A stretch of 64,000 nt of DNA from Heterobasidion occidentale (lineage: Eukaryota > Basidiomycota > Agaricomycetes > Russulales > Bondarzewiaceae): the NCBI GenBank assembly GCA_039111635.1, contig JBCAQO010000008.1:930001-994000 (forward strand), in the 5' to 3' direction. Shown in pieces: positions 51,364 through 63,598 of this stretch. The first letter of the stretch is position 1. Each line of letters opens with the position of its first letter. A program made the translations under genes and the position numbers. The notes under the pieces are model-generated. The model saw only the letters and a program-made list of their open reading frames with translations, made no database searches and was not told the origin of the DNA.

Positions 51364-52881
51364 CGCATTTCTGTACGCCTGCAGTGTTTTGGCGGCCTGC
51401 GCGGCCCGCCAGGAAACATGACAACCGTCGAAAGAGGACAGGTAGAGATTCGGATGCTTGGCCGCCGACAGATGTGGACGCCATTGAATGTAATTGGATG
51501 CGAGATTCGACCGACAACTCGAAGGCAATCACAGACTCGAGAAGCAAAATGACACAAGGCTGCAGTGTAGCGCTTGCTCCTCTATGCGGCGCAATTGACA
51601 TCCACGCCGTTCCAGCAGCATATAGCAGGAGCCTTGACCATAGTAGAACCCGAGATGGACGGCATATCAACGCAGCCTGACTTCATTGCGTCAATTGAAG
51701 CGCAGAAGATTAAGTTTACGGAAACTGGCCGACTGACGGACTCCTAAGGCCTTGGGTGTTCGGAACATCGTTGGATATACCGATAGAAAAGAGATGTCAT
51801 GAGGGAGGGGAAGCTTTTGTGAGCAGCTGGTCTAGTGGTCCATACAATTACCTCGCCCTATCAGCTCACCCCAGTCAGCTGTACCCGAGAACACGCACAG
51901 ATTGCTTGAACGCCTTCAATGTCCCTGAAAGTGCAGGCCGTCGAAATTGCCTGTCGAAAAACTCCGAGGTTGCAGACCTGAGTATCTCTTAGATTGGATA
52001 TCTCTTGATTGTCCGAAACCGAACGGTGAAAGAGTAAAAAATGATATTTTTTCTTGACCGAGCGTAGGTGACGGGAGAAGGGAATAAAAGAGGCTCGAAG
52101 CGCGAAGCTTGGGTTATTTGAATGCTCGCAAGCCCATGTGTGGAGATCAGGACAAACAACGTCGAGCTGCTTGAAGATGGAAAGGCTCAGCTTCTAGTAC
52201 ATACAGCAAATGTGAGCTGAGATTGATAGCTCCTGAGAGCTCCCACTCTGCATTCTTCCATCAAGATCAAACAATCCACAGAACAGAATTCAAGAGGCAG
52301 CTTTTGTAGCCTCTTGACAAAAGTAGATAGATTGGGCAAGCATTCTCTGCAGACAATGGCATACAACAGATCCACCCATCCAGTCAACGGCAACACTCAC
52401 TAGAACCTCTCGCAAGTAAAACCTTCCAACTCGCATCACAACTCCACGGTGTCCGCGCAATCGTATCTGTAGATCCAAACTATGGCAAAAGACGGTGGAA
52501 GAACGCCCTCCACCTCAAACAAGGACCATTTCTTCGCCCACGACAAATCATCGGCCTTCGCAGGTAGAGCAATCTATCAGAGAAGATACATCCTCCAGCC
52601 TGAGACTCGTGAGAGCCTCAGCCAGGAGACGAAGTCGTGGTTGAAAAGACCATTGACGCGTCGCGCGTTGCTATTTAAGCCGCTTGCTGGGGTCTCGGGA
52701 CCTCGAGGACCCCTTGCAAGGGGTGAAATCCTCAAAGCGTGACGCTTGTGTGTGCTCTAACCGCTTCAAGAGGATTGATTTTCTACGGGATTTCTACGGA
52801 AAACCTGAGGCTCTGTAAGAGTGCCAGCTTGATTTATAGTCATCGCACATCCTTCGGTTCGTCGTCTGGTCAGCTTAGGCA
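51364..52881. other. Intergenic region between LPMO and GPATCH1-like gene
   Basis: About 1.5 kb. The only frames are short. One of 86 codons at 52482-52742 has a plausible start but no recognisable features, so I do not call it. Probably two promoters. Confidence 0.5.
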
Positions 52882-55800
52882 ATGGGGAGCACATACCGCT
52901 TGAAACGCAAGCTCAATGAAGAGGGTATCGACGTTCCAAATCGAAAAGCTACTGGGAACTTGGTATGTCGTGGCTTCGCGACGTTCGATTCTCACACAGG
53001 ACGCGTAGATCGGTACCTCATTTGAGAAATCGCGGGACTCAAACGAATCTCTCCCTCCATGGAAGCAAGAAGTACGCTCGACTATTTGGTACGTCGAGTA
53101 GTGGCTTACTCCACGTCGTTTGTCAGGTTAGAGATGAGAAAGGGCGGAGGAGGCTGCACGGCGCTTTCACAGGCGGTTTCTCTGCTGGATACTTCAACAC
53201 AGTTGGGTCGAAAGAAGGTGCGTGCTTCGTCACTCAAATATCAGACAGTGCTCACAGTTATATAGGATGGACACCCTCTACGTTCACATCTACACGCGGA
53301 GAGCGTGCCAAGCAGAAAGCGGCGCGCCCTGAAGACTACATGGACGAGGAAGACTTGAAAGAGCTTGAAGAAAGCAGAGCGGCTGGGATGCAGGAGAAGA
53401 TAAATCCCTTAGAAGGCACGCCAGCCGAATCGAAGCGCAGAGGACTGCTCGCGATAGATCCAGAGGAAGAGTGCGTGTATCCCATACCTTATTGTCTGCT
53501 TTTGTACTAAAAACTGTCCTGCATCTCAGCTCGTATCGACGCAACGAAGAGGCTGACATGCTAACATCGGAAGAAACACTTGGCGCGCGCATGCTTAAGA
53601 AGATGGGTTGGCGTCCTGGTCAAGGCGTGGGCCCCCGAATATCCTGGAAATACCGTCAGGATATCATCACTCAAGGTAAATCCATCGATGGCGTCAATTT
53701 TGACACCCTCGAGGATGATCAAGAAGCCAAGAAGCACACATATGCTCCACGAGTTGCTGTTGTACCAAAGTTTTCCCGAAAGGATAATTCGTTTGGACTT
53801 GGGTACGTTCCGCCACCCAACCCGAGTGAAACTCTGGAGCGAGGTCCGGAGAAACCAGGTCCACAACTAGCGGGTGAATTTGGCCTTGTTGTCACTCTCA
53901 ACCAAAACCACACAAACTGACGATTCTGGTCAATCCTAGTTGGATTCGGGCTCGGAGCATTGAACGAAGCTGAGGATGACGATATTGATTTCTACGACAC
54001 TCCCTCGAATGCGACTAGAACTCACCTTGCGTGGGACGCTGCGGACCGCGATGCAGACGAGGTTGTCTCAGCCAAGAATGGTCCAGCACGCAATATCAAA
54101 CCTCCGGTGAGCATACCCTGTACATATCTGAAATAAGAACACTAATCTTTGCAGCCTCCTCCGAAGGCCTACATACTTCCAAATGGAAAGCCTGTGCTCC
54201 AGGGCTTCATGCCGGCGGTGCACCCAGTTGTAGAGGTCAAATGGTGACTGACTATCTACATCACCGTGGTTTTAATCTTATTTCTATTGCATACAGGGAC
54301 CTTTTGCCAGAAATCCCCGCAGACTGGAAACCGGAGCCTCAGCGAGTATGGCAGAAGGACAGGGAAAATCAAGAACGGTCGGGCTTGACAGCGGAAAAGG
54401 TTTGATGACCTCCCTCTCTCCTTTATATAACACTTTTATGACCAGACACTCACAGCGCGGGTCTATGCTCGACGCGATCCCACTTGAGACTGGCCCTCGA
54501 TCTGTGTTTGACTACATGTCAGAGAAAGATCGCGAACGGCTTCGAAAGGGATCTCAAGCTGAACCGAGCATCAAGGCGCCACCAACTTCTGCCGCTGCTG
54601 TCACCGCTTCCCCTCCGGGTCTGCCTTTCACTCCTCCCAACATAGCCTCCGCTGCACTCAGGGGCTTTATGCCCTTCACAACAGATCCGGTGAAACAATC
54701 CCGCTACATCGCCTACCTACGGTCTCAAGCTAGCCCCGAATTTCCAGAGCTTGCTCCAGAGCCTCTTCCAGGGCAAGCGGCGGATGCGTTCCACAAAGAA
54801 ATGTTAGACTACGCGAAAAGTGCAGCGATTTTCAAGCCTGTATCTGGCGCCATGGCCACCAGGTTCACCAGCGCAGCTGTCGTCGACATGGGCCCAAGGA
54901 CTATCGAAGGGCTGCATCAGCCGGTGCACACTTCTGCGCCAGCGCTGGATGCGAATGGTCGAGAGAAGGAGAGGAAGGAAGAAGAGGAGCGAAGAGAGGA
55001 GATGGTTGAAGGATCTAAGGCTCATGCAGCGAAGATGGGCCTTTACGGCTCCATGACACGAGAGGTCAAGCCGTGGCAGCCTTCGCGACTGTTATGCAAG
55101 CGGTTTGGCGTCAAGGACCCGAACCCAGAAGTGACGACAGACACGCCTATCCCCGGTACCACACTTGCCACAACCCCTTCTGCTTCTACTTCAGTCACTG
55201 GAACTTGGCGGCCAGAGCAGGCAATGGCCGATGCAGACTTGCAGACCGCGACTACGTCCATCGGTGCGATTCCTAGATCATCTTCTGTGGACAGCGGACA
55301 AAAGCGGAAGGATCTAGGCAACATGGGGATTGGAAATGATGAGAAGCAAGAGCGGGATACTCTCACATCTGTGCAGCCGAGCATGGACATCTTCAAAACG
55401 ATCTTTGCCAGCGATGACGAAGAGAGCGAGGACGAGGCAGGGGAGAACGGGAAGGAGATTGGTCCTAACGGCGACGTGAGGATGCGGGACGCTGAGAGCG
55501 TTCCGGTGGCCGGTCCGTCCAGACTACCAGAAGCTCGCAAGGTGGCCGAGGGAATAGGTGGTGTCGACGAACAGCTTGCTATGCCTGCGTATCTTCGTGA
55601 TGATAAGAAAGCCGCCAGCTCCATCGGTCATGGTCCTCCGGCGAGCGCGCCAGGGCCAGGGACCGTAGAGAAAGTCAACATCGCCACATTCAAGCCCACT
55701 TTTGTACCCCGATCTGAACGCGCGACGAAGAAATCGAAGGAGAAGGAGAAGAAGGATCGGAAGAAGAAGGGCAAGGCGATTTTATCCTTCGCGGATGAGG

Positions 55801-56098
55801 TTGCGAAGATGACGGGTTGAGCATCGCACCTCAAAAGAGCCACAAAGAGCACAAAACCAAAGAGGAGGAACGGAGGAGGAAGAAACAGCGAAAGGACGAA
55901 AATGATCCGGAGCGTGGAGAGGACGTACACCTCCATGACGGCGAAGATATGTGGGTAGAGAAAGCTGCGCCGGACATTGTGAGAGGCTTCGAGAGCGCAA
56001 GTCATAGTAATGTGGATCCTCCTTCTGTACCCTCGGAGTCAATAGAGCCCGACATAGGTCCTCCAAGGGGAAGGAAGAGGGCCATTGACTTCATGTAG
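52882..56098 (+). CDS. G-patch domain protein, GPATCH1-like
   Basis: Nuclear protein of the GPATCH1/TGH family linked to the spliceosome and to activation of DEAH helicases. Starts [19 protein letters not shown]; exon 2 gives [21 protein letters not shown], then [40 protein letters not shown] and [16 protein letters not shown] (the conserved DUF1604-type N-terminus). The G-patch is [20 protein letters not shown] (53580-53640). [29 protein letters not shown] is reached through the acceptor ACTCACAG near 54453. A long charged C-terminus reads literally to TGA at 55818-55820, but the family-like tail continues in the next frame to [13 protein letters not shown] at 56098, implying one missing G in a G run near 55816. 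Confidence 0.88.
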
Positions 56099-56154
56099 CA
56101 GATTTGTATATTAATTCATGGACGACCAGCTTGGCATCCCTGGCGATTTCATAG

Positions 56155-58033
56155 TCAGTGTATTAATTTTCTGCACTTCCTGATGAGAATCTTGGATTGG
56201 AAGTCGTGACATTTCGATGCACCGCACCAACCTTTCGAAAAAAATTGAGTCGAGGCCCACATGGTGAAGACTAGGTATAACAAGATGATATATATACCAA
56301 TGCAGAGCCCTGCAACAGGATGGGGTCCTCTAATCCTCCTCTCCTTCCTCTTCCTCCTCCTCCTCCTCCTCGTCTCTTCCTCTTCCTCCTCCTCCTCTTC
56401 ATGATCTTCTTGCTCTGAAGACCACTCTACTTCCGCTTCCCCATCATTCTCTTCCTCGTCTGATCTCTTCCGCTTATCACCGGCAGCCATACTGTCCCCG
56501 CTGATTTCCCCGTCCGCCAGCGTTACACAGGTCAAACGGCTACCTTTTGAGTCGTAGATTGCTACAGGAACGATGGACGGCTTCTCCGTATCGCCAGCTG
56601 TTTCACCGTTCGTTGGTGGTGGGGGGATAGCGAAGAGGTCGTAGACATGAATATTTCCGTCGGAAGACACAGTGCTAAGAATCGTCGTCGAAGGACGGGA
56701 GGGGAGGGGTAAGGCAATGCGGAGCGTGTCCATAGCTTTGACTCTGCATGATCAAGTGATTAGCGAGATTGAAAGCATATGATGGGCTGCCTAGCGAACC
56801 GATTCTCATGCCCCACAAACTCTGCTATAGGCTTGGGAGCGATTTTGGAGTCAGCGCCGACATCATAGACTGTGACTTTCTTGTCCTCGGCGGCTACTAG
56901 GAGAACCTCGTCATCACTAGTGACGCGTTGGACAAATTTGACATCTTGTATGCGAGACGGGTGGGTAACGGTGTGTAAACGGGTAAGGTCCTGGTTGGGG
57001 AAGAATAGCTTAACAGGAGGCCATGTATGCAATGTGCCTTGGCTTACGTTCGAGTAGACGTCGATAGTTTTCTGATATTGGACGACCAGTAACGAACCCG
57101 AAGTAGACCAGCGCACCAACTCTCCTTCTATAGCATCAATCATAAGGAAGTGAGCATCTATTAGATATAGGGATGGATACTCACCGACGCCAAGCTTGGT
57201 GCTGCCGCTCGCGCGGCCGCGCATAAGATCCCACATTCGGAGCGTTCTGTCCTTCCCAACGCTCAACGCAACTTTTCCTGAAGGGTGAACAGCAACAGAG
57301 TTGACAGGTCCCTTATGTCCTTTCAAAGCACGAAGGACACTCCAGTCGCGCGCACGGAAAAGGCAAAGCGTGCCATCCTCAGAAGCGGAGAGCAGATGTG
57401 ACCGCGAGGGGAAGCTAAGGTGAGTTACAGAACCTAGACAAGCAATTCAAGACCTGTATACAAGTCTGGCGCAAGCAAATGAGACGAACCCTCGTGATGC
57501 ATTAACCCTCCAATCTCCCGCCGCCGTCGTAGGTCCCATACCTTGATAATTTCGTCTGCACTGCCAGTCGCAAGCCATTTACCGCCTTGCGGAGAGGCGG
57601 TCACTGCTTTCACGCATGACACATGTGCCGGAAAGATGAATATCGGTTTTAGGGAGAAAGCAATATCTTCGGAGGACGAGGCAGAGACTGTCCCTTCGAG
57701 ACCGTACAGAAGTTTTTCGTAGGATCCAGCGACGATTTTGAACGCCGATGGGAGGGGAGACAAGGGGGTTGATTTTATATTCGCAGTAGTAGATGGCTGC
57801 TTTTCTGACTTGGCCTTTGTGGAGGAAAGTCGGTTTGGAGGTGGAGTGGGCGCGCGTTCCTTCTGCTTCCCTTTAGCCACACTATTCGGCTTGGCTGCCA
57901 CCTTCGCGGGAAGCGAAGATGGCTTTGTGTTTGACACTTTCTCCTTCGATACGTCATCCGCAAATTTCGTTCTCTTCGCTGGACGATCTTTTGAGTATGG
58001 CACTTTTTTTGCAAAAGACTTTTTGGGAGGCAT
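56155..58033 (-). CDS. MAK11: WD40 protein MAK11 (60S biogenesis, PAK1IP1-like)
   Basis: WD-repeat factor needed for 60S ribosomal subunit maturation (Mak11/PAK1IP1 family). Start ATG is at 58031-58033 with a basic N-terminus, then repeats: IFPAHVSCVKAVTASPQGGKWLATGSADEIIKVWDLR, LLSASEDGTLCLFRARDW, LKGHKGPVNSVAVHPSGKVALSVGKDRTLRMWDL, VRWSTSGSLLVVQYQKTIDVYS, VLLVAAEDKKVTVYDV, FVGHENRVKA and ILSTVSSDGNIHVYDL. A very acidic C-terminus follows. The literal frame runs past it through an Arg-rich and then hydrophobic stretch to 56155. A +1 frame gives a continuous Glu run ending EED-stop near 56324, which suits the family better. The true end is uncertain. Divergent from GatA over 126 bp. Confidence 0.88.
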
Positions 58034-58159
58034 GAGGAATGAGAGGAGGATGTACCCTGAGGCCAAGGTTAGGTTTTGGGTGGGCGAACCAGACGAAACC
58101 CGGTCAACAAAGATAAATACGGACCCGCATTCGCCTGGCCGAGGAAACGCGGGTTGGCA

Positions 58160-60176
58160 ATGCTTGCACCTCGTTCTCTCATTCGCACACAATGTCGTAG
58201 TACGTTTCACCCTCGCCACTCGTCCTCCTACGTCGAGAGCTCGTGGCAACACGCGATCAGGACCAAAAATGCTGAAGTCAACGCTCTGGTCTGCATCGCT
58301 CCGGAACAGTCCAAGGTTGCCACGAGCGGCCCACTGCGCGATGTAACTGTGGCCGTGAAGGACAACATATGCACAAAAGACATGCCAACAACATGCTCGT
58401 CTGCTATGCTCCGTGGTGCGAATACTTGATGGTGTGATTTGACCTGGCTGGGACGTTCTAATCCCTGAACAGAATTCACCTCTCCTTTCGACGCGACGTC
58501 GGTGCGGCTCTTGCGTGATGCCGGAGCGACCATTGTTGGAAAAGCAAACTGTGACGAGTTTGGTATGGGGTGGGTGCGTCCCCATCCTTCTGTTATCTCG
58601 CGGAACTCACCTCGTGTATGATAGCTCCTTGAACATATATTCTATCCATGGGCCAGTGGTAAATCCATACCGTCCCCAATCAAGCTCTCAGACACTCTCA
58701 CAAGAGTCGGAGCGGCGTTCTGCCGGCGGTAGCTCTGGAGGCAGTGCTGCTGCTGTCGCTGCCGGGATGTGCGATGCGTGCGTACTCACGCTTCGCGCAA
58801 AATAGATAGTGTTCACAGTGTGTATTACTCAGCGCAATTGCAACTGACACAGGAGGATCCATCAGACTTCCTGCCTCTTACTGTGGTGTTGTCGGTCTCA
58901 AACCTTCATATGGTATGATCAGCAGGTACGCATTTCTCGCTTCTGCAGACCTCGGTCCTAGAGTTGACCACGGTTTAGATGGGGCGTCATCTCTTATGCA
59001 GATAGCCTTGACTGCGTCGGCGTTATAGGCAAAGATATACAATCAACGGAGAAATTGTATAGTCAGTTGTGCCATACCGTTGGTCCTTGCTTGTATTATT
59101 GACACGCTATCTCAGACGCTCTATCATCCTTCGACCCCAACGATCCTACCGCCGCTCAGCCTGAGACACGAGAAGCCGCTGACAAGGCTTGTTGTGAACA
59201 CACGGCTGAGTGGGCATCATCCGACGCACTGACTGGTCTCAGAATCGGAGTTCCTCAGGTTGGTTTGTTATTTCGCGACATTCATCATATCTTACAGGTT
59301 TATGAATGTAGGAGTATTTCCCAGCATCTCTAAATCCTTCGATACTCTCTCTTTTCCGCCGCATTCTTCGTTCCCTCAAAACGCGCGGTGCGACCTTGGT
59401 GCCTGTCTCGCTCAAAAACACGAGCTATGCGCTCAGCACGTACTATGCAATCGCAAGCGCAGAAGCTAGTAGTAATCTCGCGCGCTACGATGGCGTTCAA
59501 TATGGTGAGGCCCTTACTTCATCACCTCTTACCACACCGCTTAGTGGAAATACCTCGCGCTGACGGCTATATCATAAAATAGGTCTCCATGTAGATCCTC
59601 CTCCGGGATCATCCACTCATATGCCCGCCTTGACTTACGCCCACAGTCGCACTGCTGGCTTCGGGTCCGAGGTCAAAAAGCGCATCCTACTCGGTACCTA
59701 TGCCCTTACTGCTGAGTGCGTTTGCCATATATTGTCGGGTTCACAAATCATTTAGCTAATCGCGAGACCTGGACAGTGCGTTCGATAACTACTTTCTCCA
59801 GGCTCAGCGTCTGCGTAGAGCGATCCGGCAAGATTTTAATCGCGTCTTCGTGGTGCCAGATACTTTGTCTTCTGCGCCTTCCCCGCCGCCAAAAGGTGTG
59901 GGCGTCCACGTCCTATTACATCCCTCGGCCATCCGCACGGCACCTCCTCTCCCTTTGGCAGGAGCGACAAAGGAAGATGGAGAGAGCCTTGATGCCTACA
60001 TGCAAGACGTGCTCACTGTGCCAGCATCCCTAGCAGGGCTTCCGGCCCTAAGTGTACCTATTTCGACTACAAACCTTGAGGGAGACGGATGGCCAATTGG
60101 TCTGAGCGTTGTTGGACAATGGGGATGTGAAAAGATGGTCTTGGAAATTGGACGCTCTATTGAGCATACTAGATAA
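58160..60176 (+). CDS. HER2: Mitochondrial glutamyl-tRNA(Gln) amidotransferase subunit A
   Basis: Amidase subunit (GatA/Her2) of the mitochondrial complex that converts Glu-tRNA(Gln) to Gln-tRNA(Gln). The N-terminus [20 protein letters not shown] is Arg/Ser-rich like a mitochondrial targeting peptide. The amidase signature triad is visible: catalytic Lys in [15 protein letters not shown], cis-Ser in [16 protein letters not shown] (58725-58770), and nucleophile Ser in [25 protein letters not shown], reached across an intron. Then [35 protein letters not shown], and [20 protein letters not shown] with [14 protein letters not shown]. Roughly ten short exons; stop TAA 60174-60176. Shares a very short divergent promoter with MAK11. 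Confidence 0.94.
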
Positions 60177-60764
60177 CCTCTGTATCCTAGACTTATGGTG
60201 TGCGCGTTAGTTCAAGTGTTCAAGCTTTCAAGCTTCAAGGCCAATCCGGCTAGGGAGAGCTGGAAAATTTATAGCATCAGAGACATAGCAGCAAGGACAT
60301 CGAGTGGGACGTCAGATCTATGATACGTTCATCGAAGGATATATTTTGGTTGGCGAATCGGGCATTATAAAACACATAAAAAATCAGAGCGAGCGGTCGT
60401 TAGGAGATTATATAGTATGTGGGCACAAGAGCGGAGATGTGAGCGTGGATAGATGCGAGAGTAAAGTACATATGCAACGAATGAATGCGACGATGGGATA
60501 GACCGGCTAGATGAGACCAGAATGATGAGGCAGGACTGGTCGCTGATCGGGACGGTGTATGTGAAGAGGAGGTAATGAGAAGATCGCAGTGGTTTTGAAG
60601 GAAGGTTGGGTAAATGAGGAGGTTAAGACTATAAATACCAATAGTCCACAAACTGTGGCCGATCGTTAGTGATAATCTATACGTGACGCCATAAAGCTCC
60701 TCTCCAGCCCTGCTAATGCGGGGAACATCGATGATGGACAATGTGCAAGTGTCCACAGCCCGTA
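60177..60764. other. Convergent intergenic region, GatA and carrier gene
   Basis: About 590 nt of converging 3' flanks. No supportable gene. Confidence 0.55.
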
Positions 60765-61979
60765 TTAATGTTTTCCCCACCGGATAACCCCCTCGTATAT
60801 GGAGTACATCACCGCTGCGTTTGGCACAACACGCATGAGGTGAGCACTCAGTCCGCCGTATAGTGAGCGGGCACCTTCCTCGGCGATGACGAGGCGCAGT
60901 GTCTGCAGGAGTCCCGTGTACTTCATCTTGCCGTCAACGAGAGGCTGTCTTAGCCGAGTCCGAAGGACCTGGAGAGGAACATTCATCGCTTGTAGACCGA
61001 GGCATAGGGCAGGCGGAGAAACAGCTTACCTCATGTGGATAAGTGATGAGACTTGCTACGCATTTTGCTGTTCCGGCGCTCCCCAGCATGCCCGCCCACT
61101 CTTGGACTCCCCCTTGTCCTTCGACTCCCGCAGTGAGCCGTTTCAGTCGTTCGTACAGCACCCATTGAATAGTGCCCTCTGTGACGCCGAGGTAGCTTGC
61201 GCTCAAGCCCTTATAAAACCCACGCACGCCCTCTTCTCGGAAGATCTGACGTATCATGGACACACTACCGCCAAAGAACGACCCTGATGACGCTGAAAGG
61301 GTCGACGATAGCCGATTAGATGCAGTGAGTTGTAGACGTGTCTTGACTACCCATATTGGATTCGTGGCTGTCCCAGTGACGATCCCAGCAAAAGCGGCTG
61401 CGCCAAGATGCACGAAAGAGTTTTCTTCTCCATTGTTGAAGTTATTCGCGATGACATGCTTGCCGTTGCCGTACGTGAAGAAGTTGATGGAGCGTGCTGG
61501 TATGACGCCCACAAGGGTGGGACCCAGCCCTTTAAATAACGCGCGCGGAGTCTCCTCTCGTGCAATATCGCTGTTAAAAGAAGAGTAGTTTGATCACGAT
61601 TTGTGGGTTTCTGGACAGAATGAAGCACACACACCGGAGAATATGTGCCGTTTCCACAAAATGCCAAAGAAGTCCGATTGGCCTGCGGGCCACTACCACC
61701 ATAGTGTCGCCTACCAGCCCCACACTCGTCTGTTTTTGTCTGAACAAGTCCGACTGAAGCCGAGTCTTCACGACGTCGAATGGACTTGTAATAATGGCTC
61801 CGCACATCCCCCCCAACCTTTGTACCAATATGATCGAGAGTCGCGTGAGTTAAACTTTGATTGAAGATTCCAAAGACACGAGACAGCACATACCCTCCAG
61901 CTACAAAATGCCGCCATGACTGGGCAGGAAGCCAGCTGGTATTGGATGGGTCAGAAGGAAGGGGCGTCGAGACTGCCAT
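60765..61979 (-). CDS. RIM2: Mitochondrial carrier, Rim2-like (pyrimidine nucleotides)
   Basis: Six-helix inner-membrane carrier of the SLC25 family. Start ATG is at 61977-61979, stop TAA at 60765-60767. Three tandem repeats carry the PX[DE]XX[KR]-type signatures: CGAIITSPFDVVKTRLQSDL, GTATNPIWVVKTRLQLT (Glu/Asp replaced by Trp, as in Rim2-type second repeats), and SLITYPHEVLRTRLRQPL. Between them are RALFKGLGPTLVGVIPARSINFFTYGNGK and EEGVRGFYKGLSASYLGVTEGTIQWVLYERLK, and the end reads SLYGGLSAHLMRVVPNAAVMYSIYE. The VIPARSINFF and GTIQWVLYE blocks favour the pyrimidine nucleotide carriers (Rim2, SLC25A33/36), which supply nucleotides for mitochondrial DNA and RNA. Six or so exons. Confidence 0.93.
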
Positions 61980-62200
61980 GTTTTATGGATTCGCCCAAAT
62001 TCCCTGCAGGCCGACAGCTCAAGAAACAGAGGAGACCAAAGGCCGAGACGACGTTTAACGTCGGCTGGCGGGGTCGTATTTTCACCTATTTCCTCGAATC
62101 TCTGAATATGGAAATGTGCACGTGGCTAAACAGATAAGATAACTCCAGGATTTTTGAGAGATCAACGTTCAACTTCGATGCAGCATTCTCCTGCGCAATA

Positions 62201-63131
62201 ATGTTCGTTTTGTCCTTGATCAAGGTGCTAGCGTTCTTGGCTTCCAGGCTCAAAGAACTCCCTGACCTCGGTCTGTACTCAGGATACGATACCGATCCAT
62301 CCTTCACATTTCGGCGTTCCCCCTGAACAGGCTTTGATCAACGAACTCAATAAAAAGTTTGCCAATCGTGTCTTGCACGATGTTGGGCTTTGCATCTGTG
62401 TATTCGATATATCAGAAGCCGGAGAAGGGAAAGTAAGATATGGTGACGGTTTCTTATGGTACACAGGTGAGCTGTCTGACGCATCGTAAGGGACGACGCA
62501 CTGACTCACTCAGCTCAACAGTTATATTCAGATTGACCGTATTTCGTCCATTTCCTTCAGAGGTGATCCTCGCACGAGTAAAATCGTCAGATGAAGATGG
62601 TATTCAATGTGTGTTATTTCCCCTCCATTTCTATGTTTGAAAGTAATGTCTATGAAGTGTCTGTAGGATTCTTCGAAGATATTTGGATCCCAATAACTTA
62701 TCTTCCACAGCCTACTGCCTTGTACGTCGCTATTTCCAATCTCCCAATCCTAAGCAGCGAAATGATATATGCAACCAAGTGATCCTAATGAACGGGCACA
62801 CTTCTGGCTTCCGGGTTCAGAATCAACGTCAACCCACGAGCTCCTCGACTCACCCACGTCAGAACGCATGTATATCGACCAGGGCGAAACTGTCCGTGTC
62901 CGTGTTGAGACGGACGAATTCTATGACGACGAGCCTGGGCCACCAAAGGCCACGGAGGGTGTGCAAATGAAGGTGGAGTCTCGCAGGCCGCCATATACAA
63001 TCACAGTAAGGCATTCGTCTCATCATTGTGGATATTCCACTGACCAGAAATAGTGCTCGATCGCAGAACAAGGCTTGGGCCCTGTAGTATGGTGGAGAAC
63101 AACAGAAGAAGATGCCATGGATGAAGGTTAA
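62201..63131 (+). CDS. RPC25: RNA polymerase III subunit RPC25 (RPC8)
   Basis: Stalk subunit of RNA polymerase III (Rpb7 family), which pairs with Rpc17 in initiation; its targets include tRNA genes such as those here. Exon 1 codes only MFVLSLIK (62201-62224) and joins DTIPIHPSHFGVPPEQALI through an intron. Next are NELNKKFANRVLHDVGLCIC, FDISEAGEGKVRYGDG, VIFRLTVFRPFPSEVILARVK (start of the S1-like OB fold), SVGFFEDIWIPITYLPQPT, MYIDQGETVRVRVETDEFYDDEP and the terminal CSIAEQGLGPVVWW. Six exons; stop TAA 63129-63131. Length about 240 residues, as usual. Confidence 0.95.
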
Positions 63132-63598
63132 CACCCACAGTACTTAGTTGCGAAAGTGTCTCCGTATATCACGCTCCCCGTGAGCACTGTTCAACGAAAA
63201 TTATCATTGAAGCATTTGAGAATTGCAATTTCAGTATTGCCAGGTTCGTTGAGTTGTTCCATATGTGCGATGGGCTCTGTTCACTGAAATCATCAACAGT
63301 TATATATCATCTCTGACTGAAGTCCCTAAATATAATCAAAATCAGCATACAGCCTTGCCCTGCCTCGCCTCCATCGATAGATAGACAACCTTTCTATCCA
63401 TCGTCGTTCATCGCGTTATTCGTTTTCACTTACATCAGGGCAGACGAAAATGGGAACACGGTATTAGCCAATGCATATTGTGTACAGTTAGAGTAAGACA
63501 AATCGTAAAGCCGCAATAAACACATTAACAAGACATCCTAGATCCACCAGAGTCCCGTCAATAACTTAAATACATATCATTCGATCTGGTCATCATGT
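63132..63598. other. Convergent intergenic region at the right end
   Basis: About 470 AT-rich nucleotides between two converging genes. No supportable coding or RNA feature. Confidence 0.55.

Noticed and set aside
52482..52742. 86-codon frame upstream of the GPATCH1-like gene
   Set aside because: No recognisable motif, no splice context, and length expected by chance.
57434..58585. 383-codon minus-strand frame extending MAK11 upstream
   Set aside because: The part before the Met at 58033 is antisense to GatA exons and lacks coding character. The internal Met followed by a basic N-terminus fits the family.
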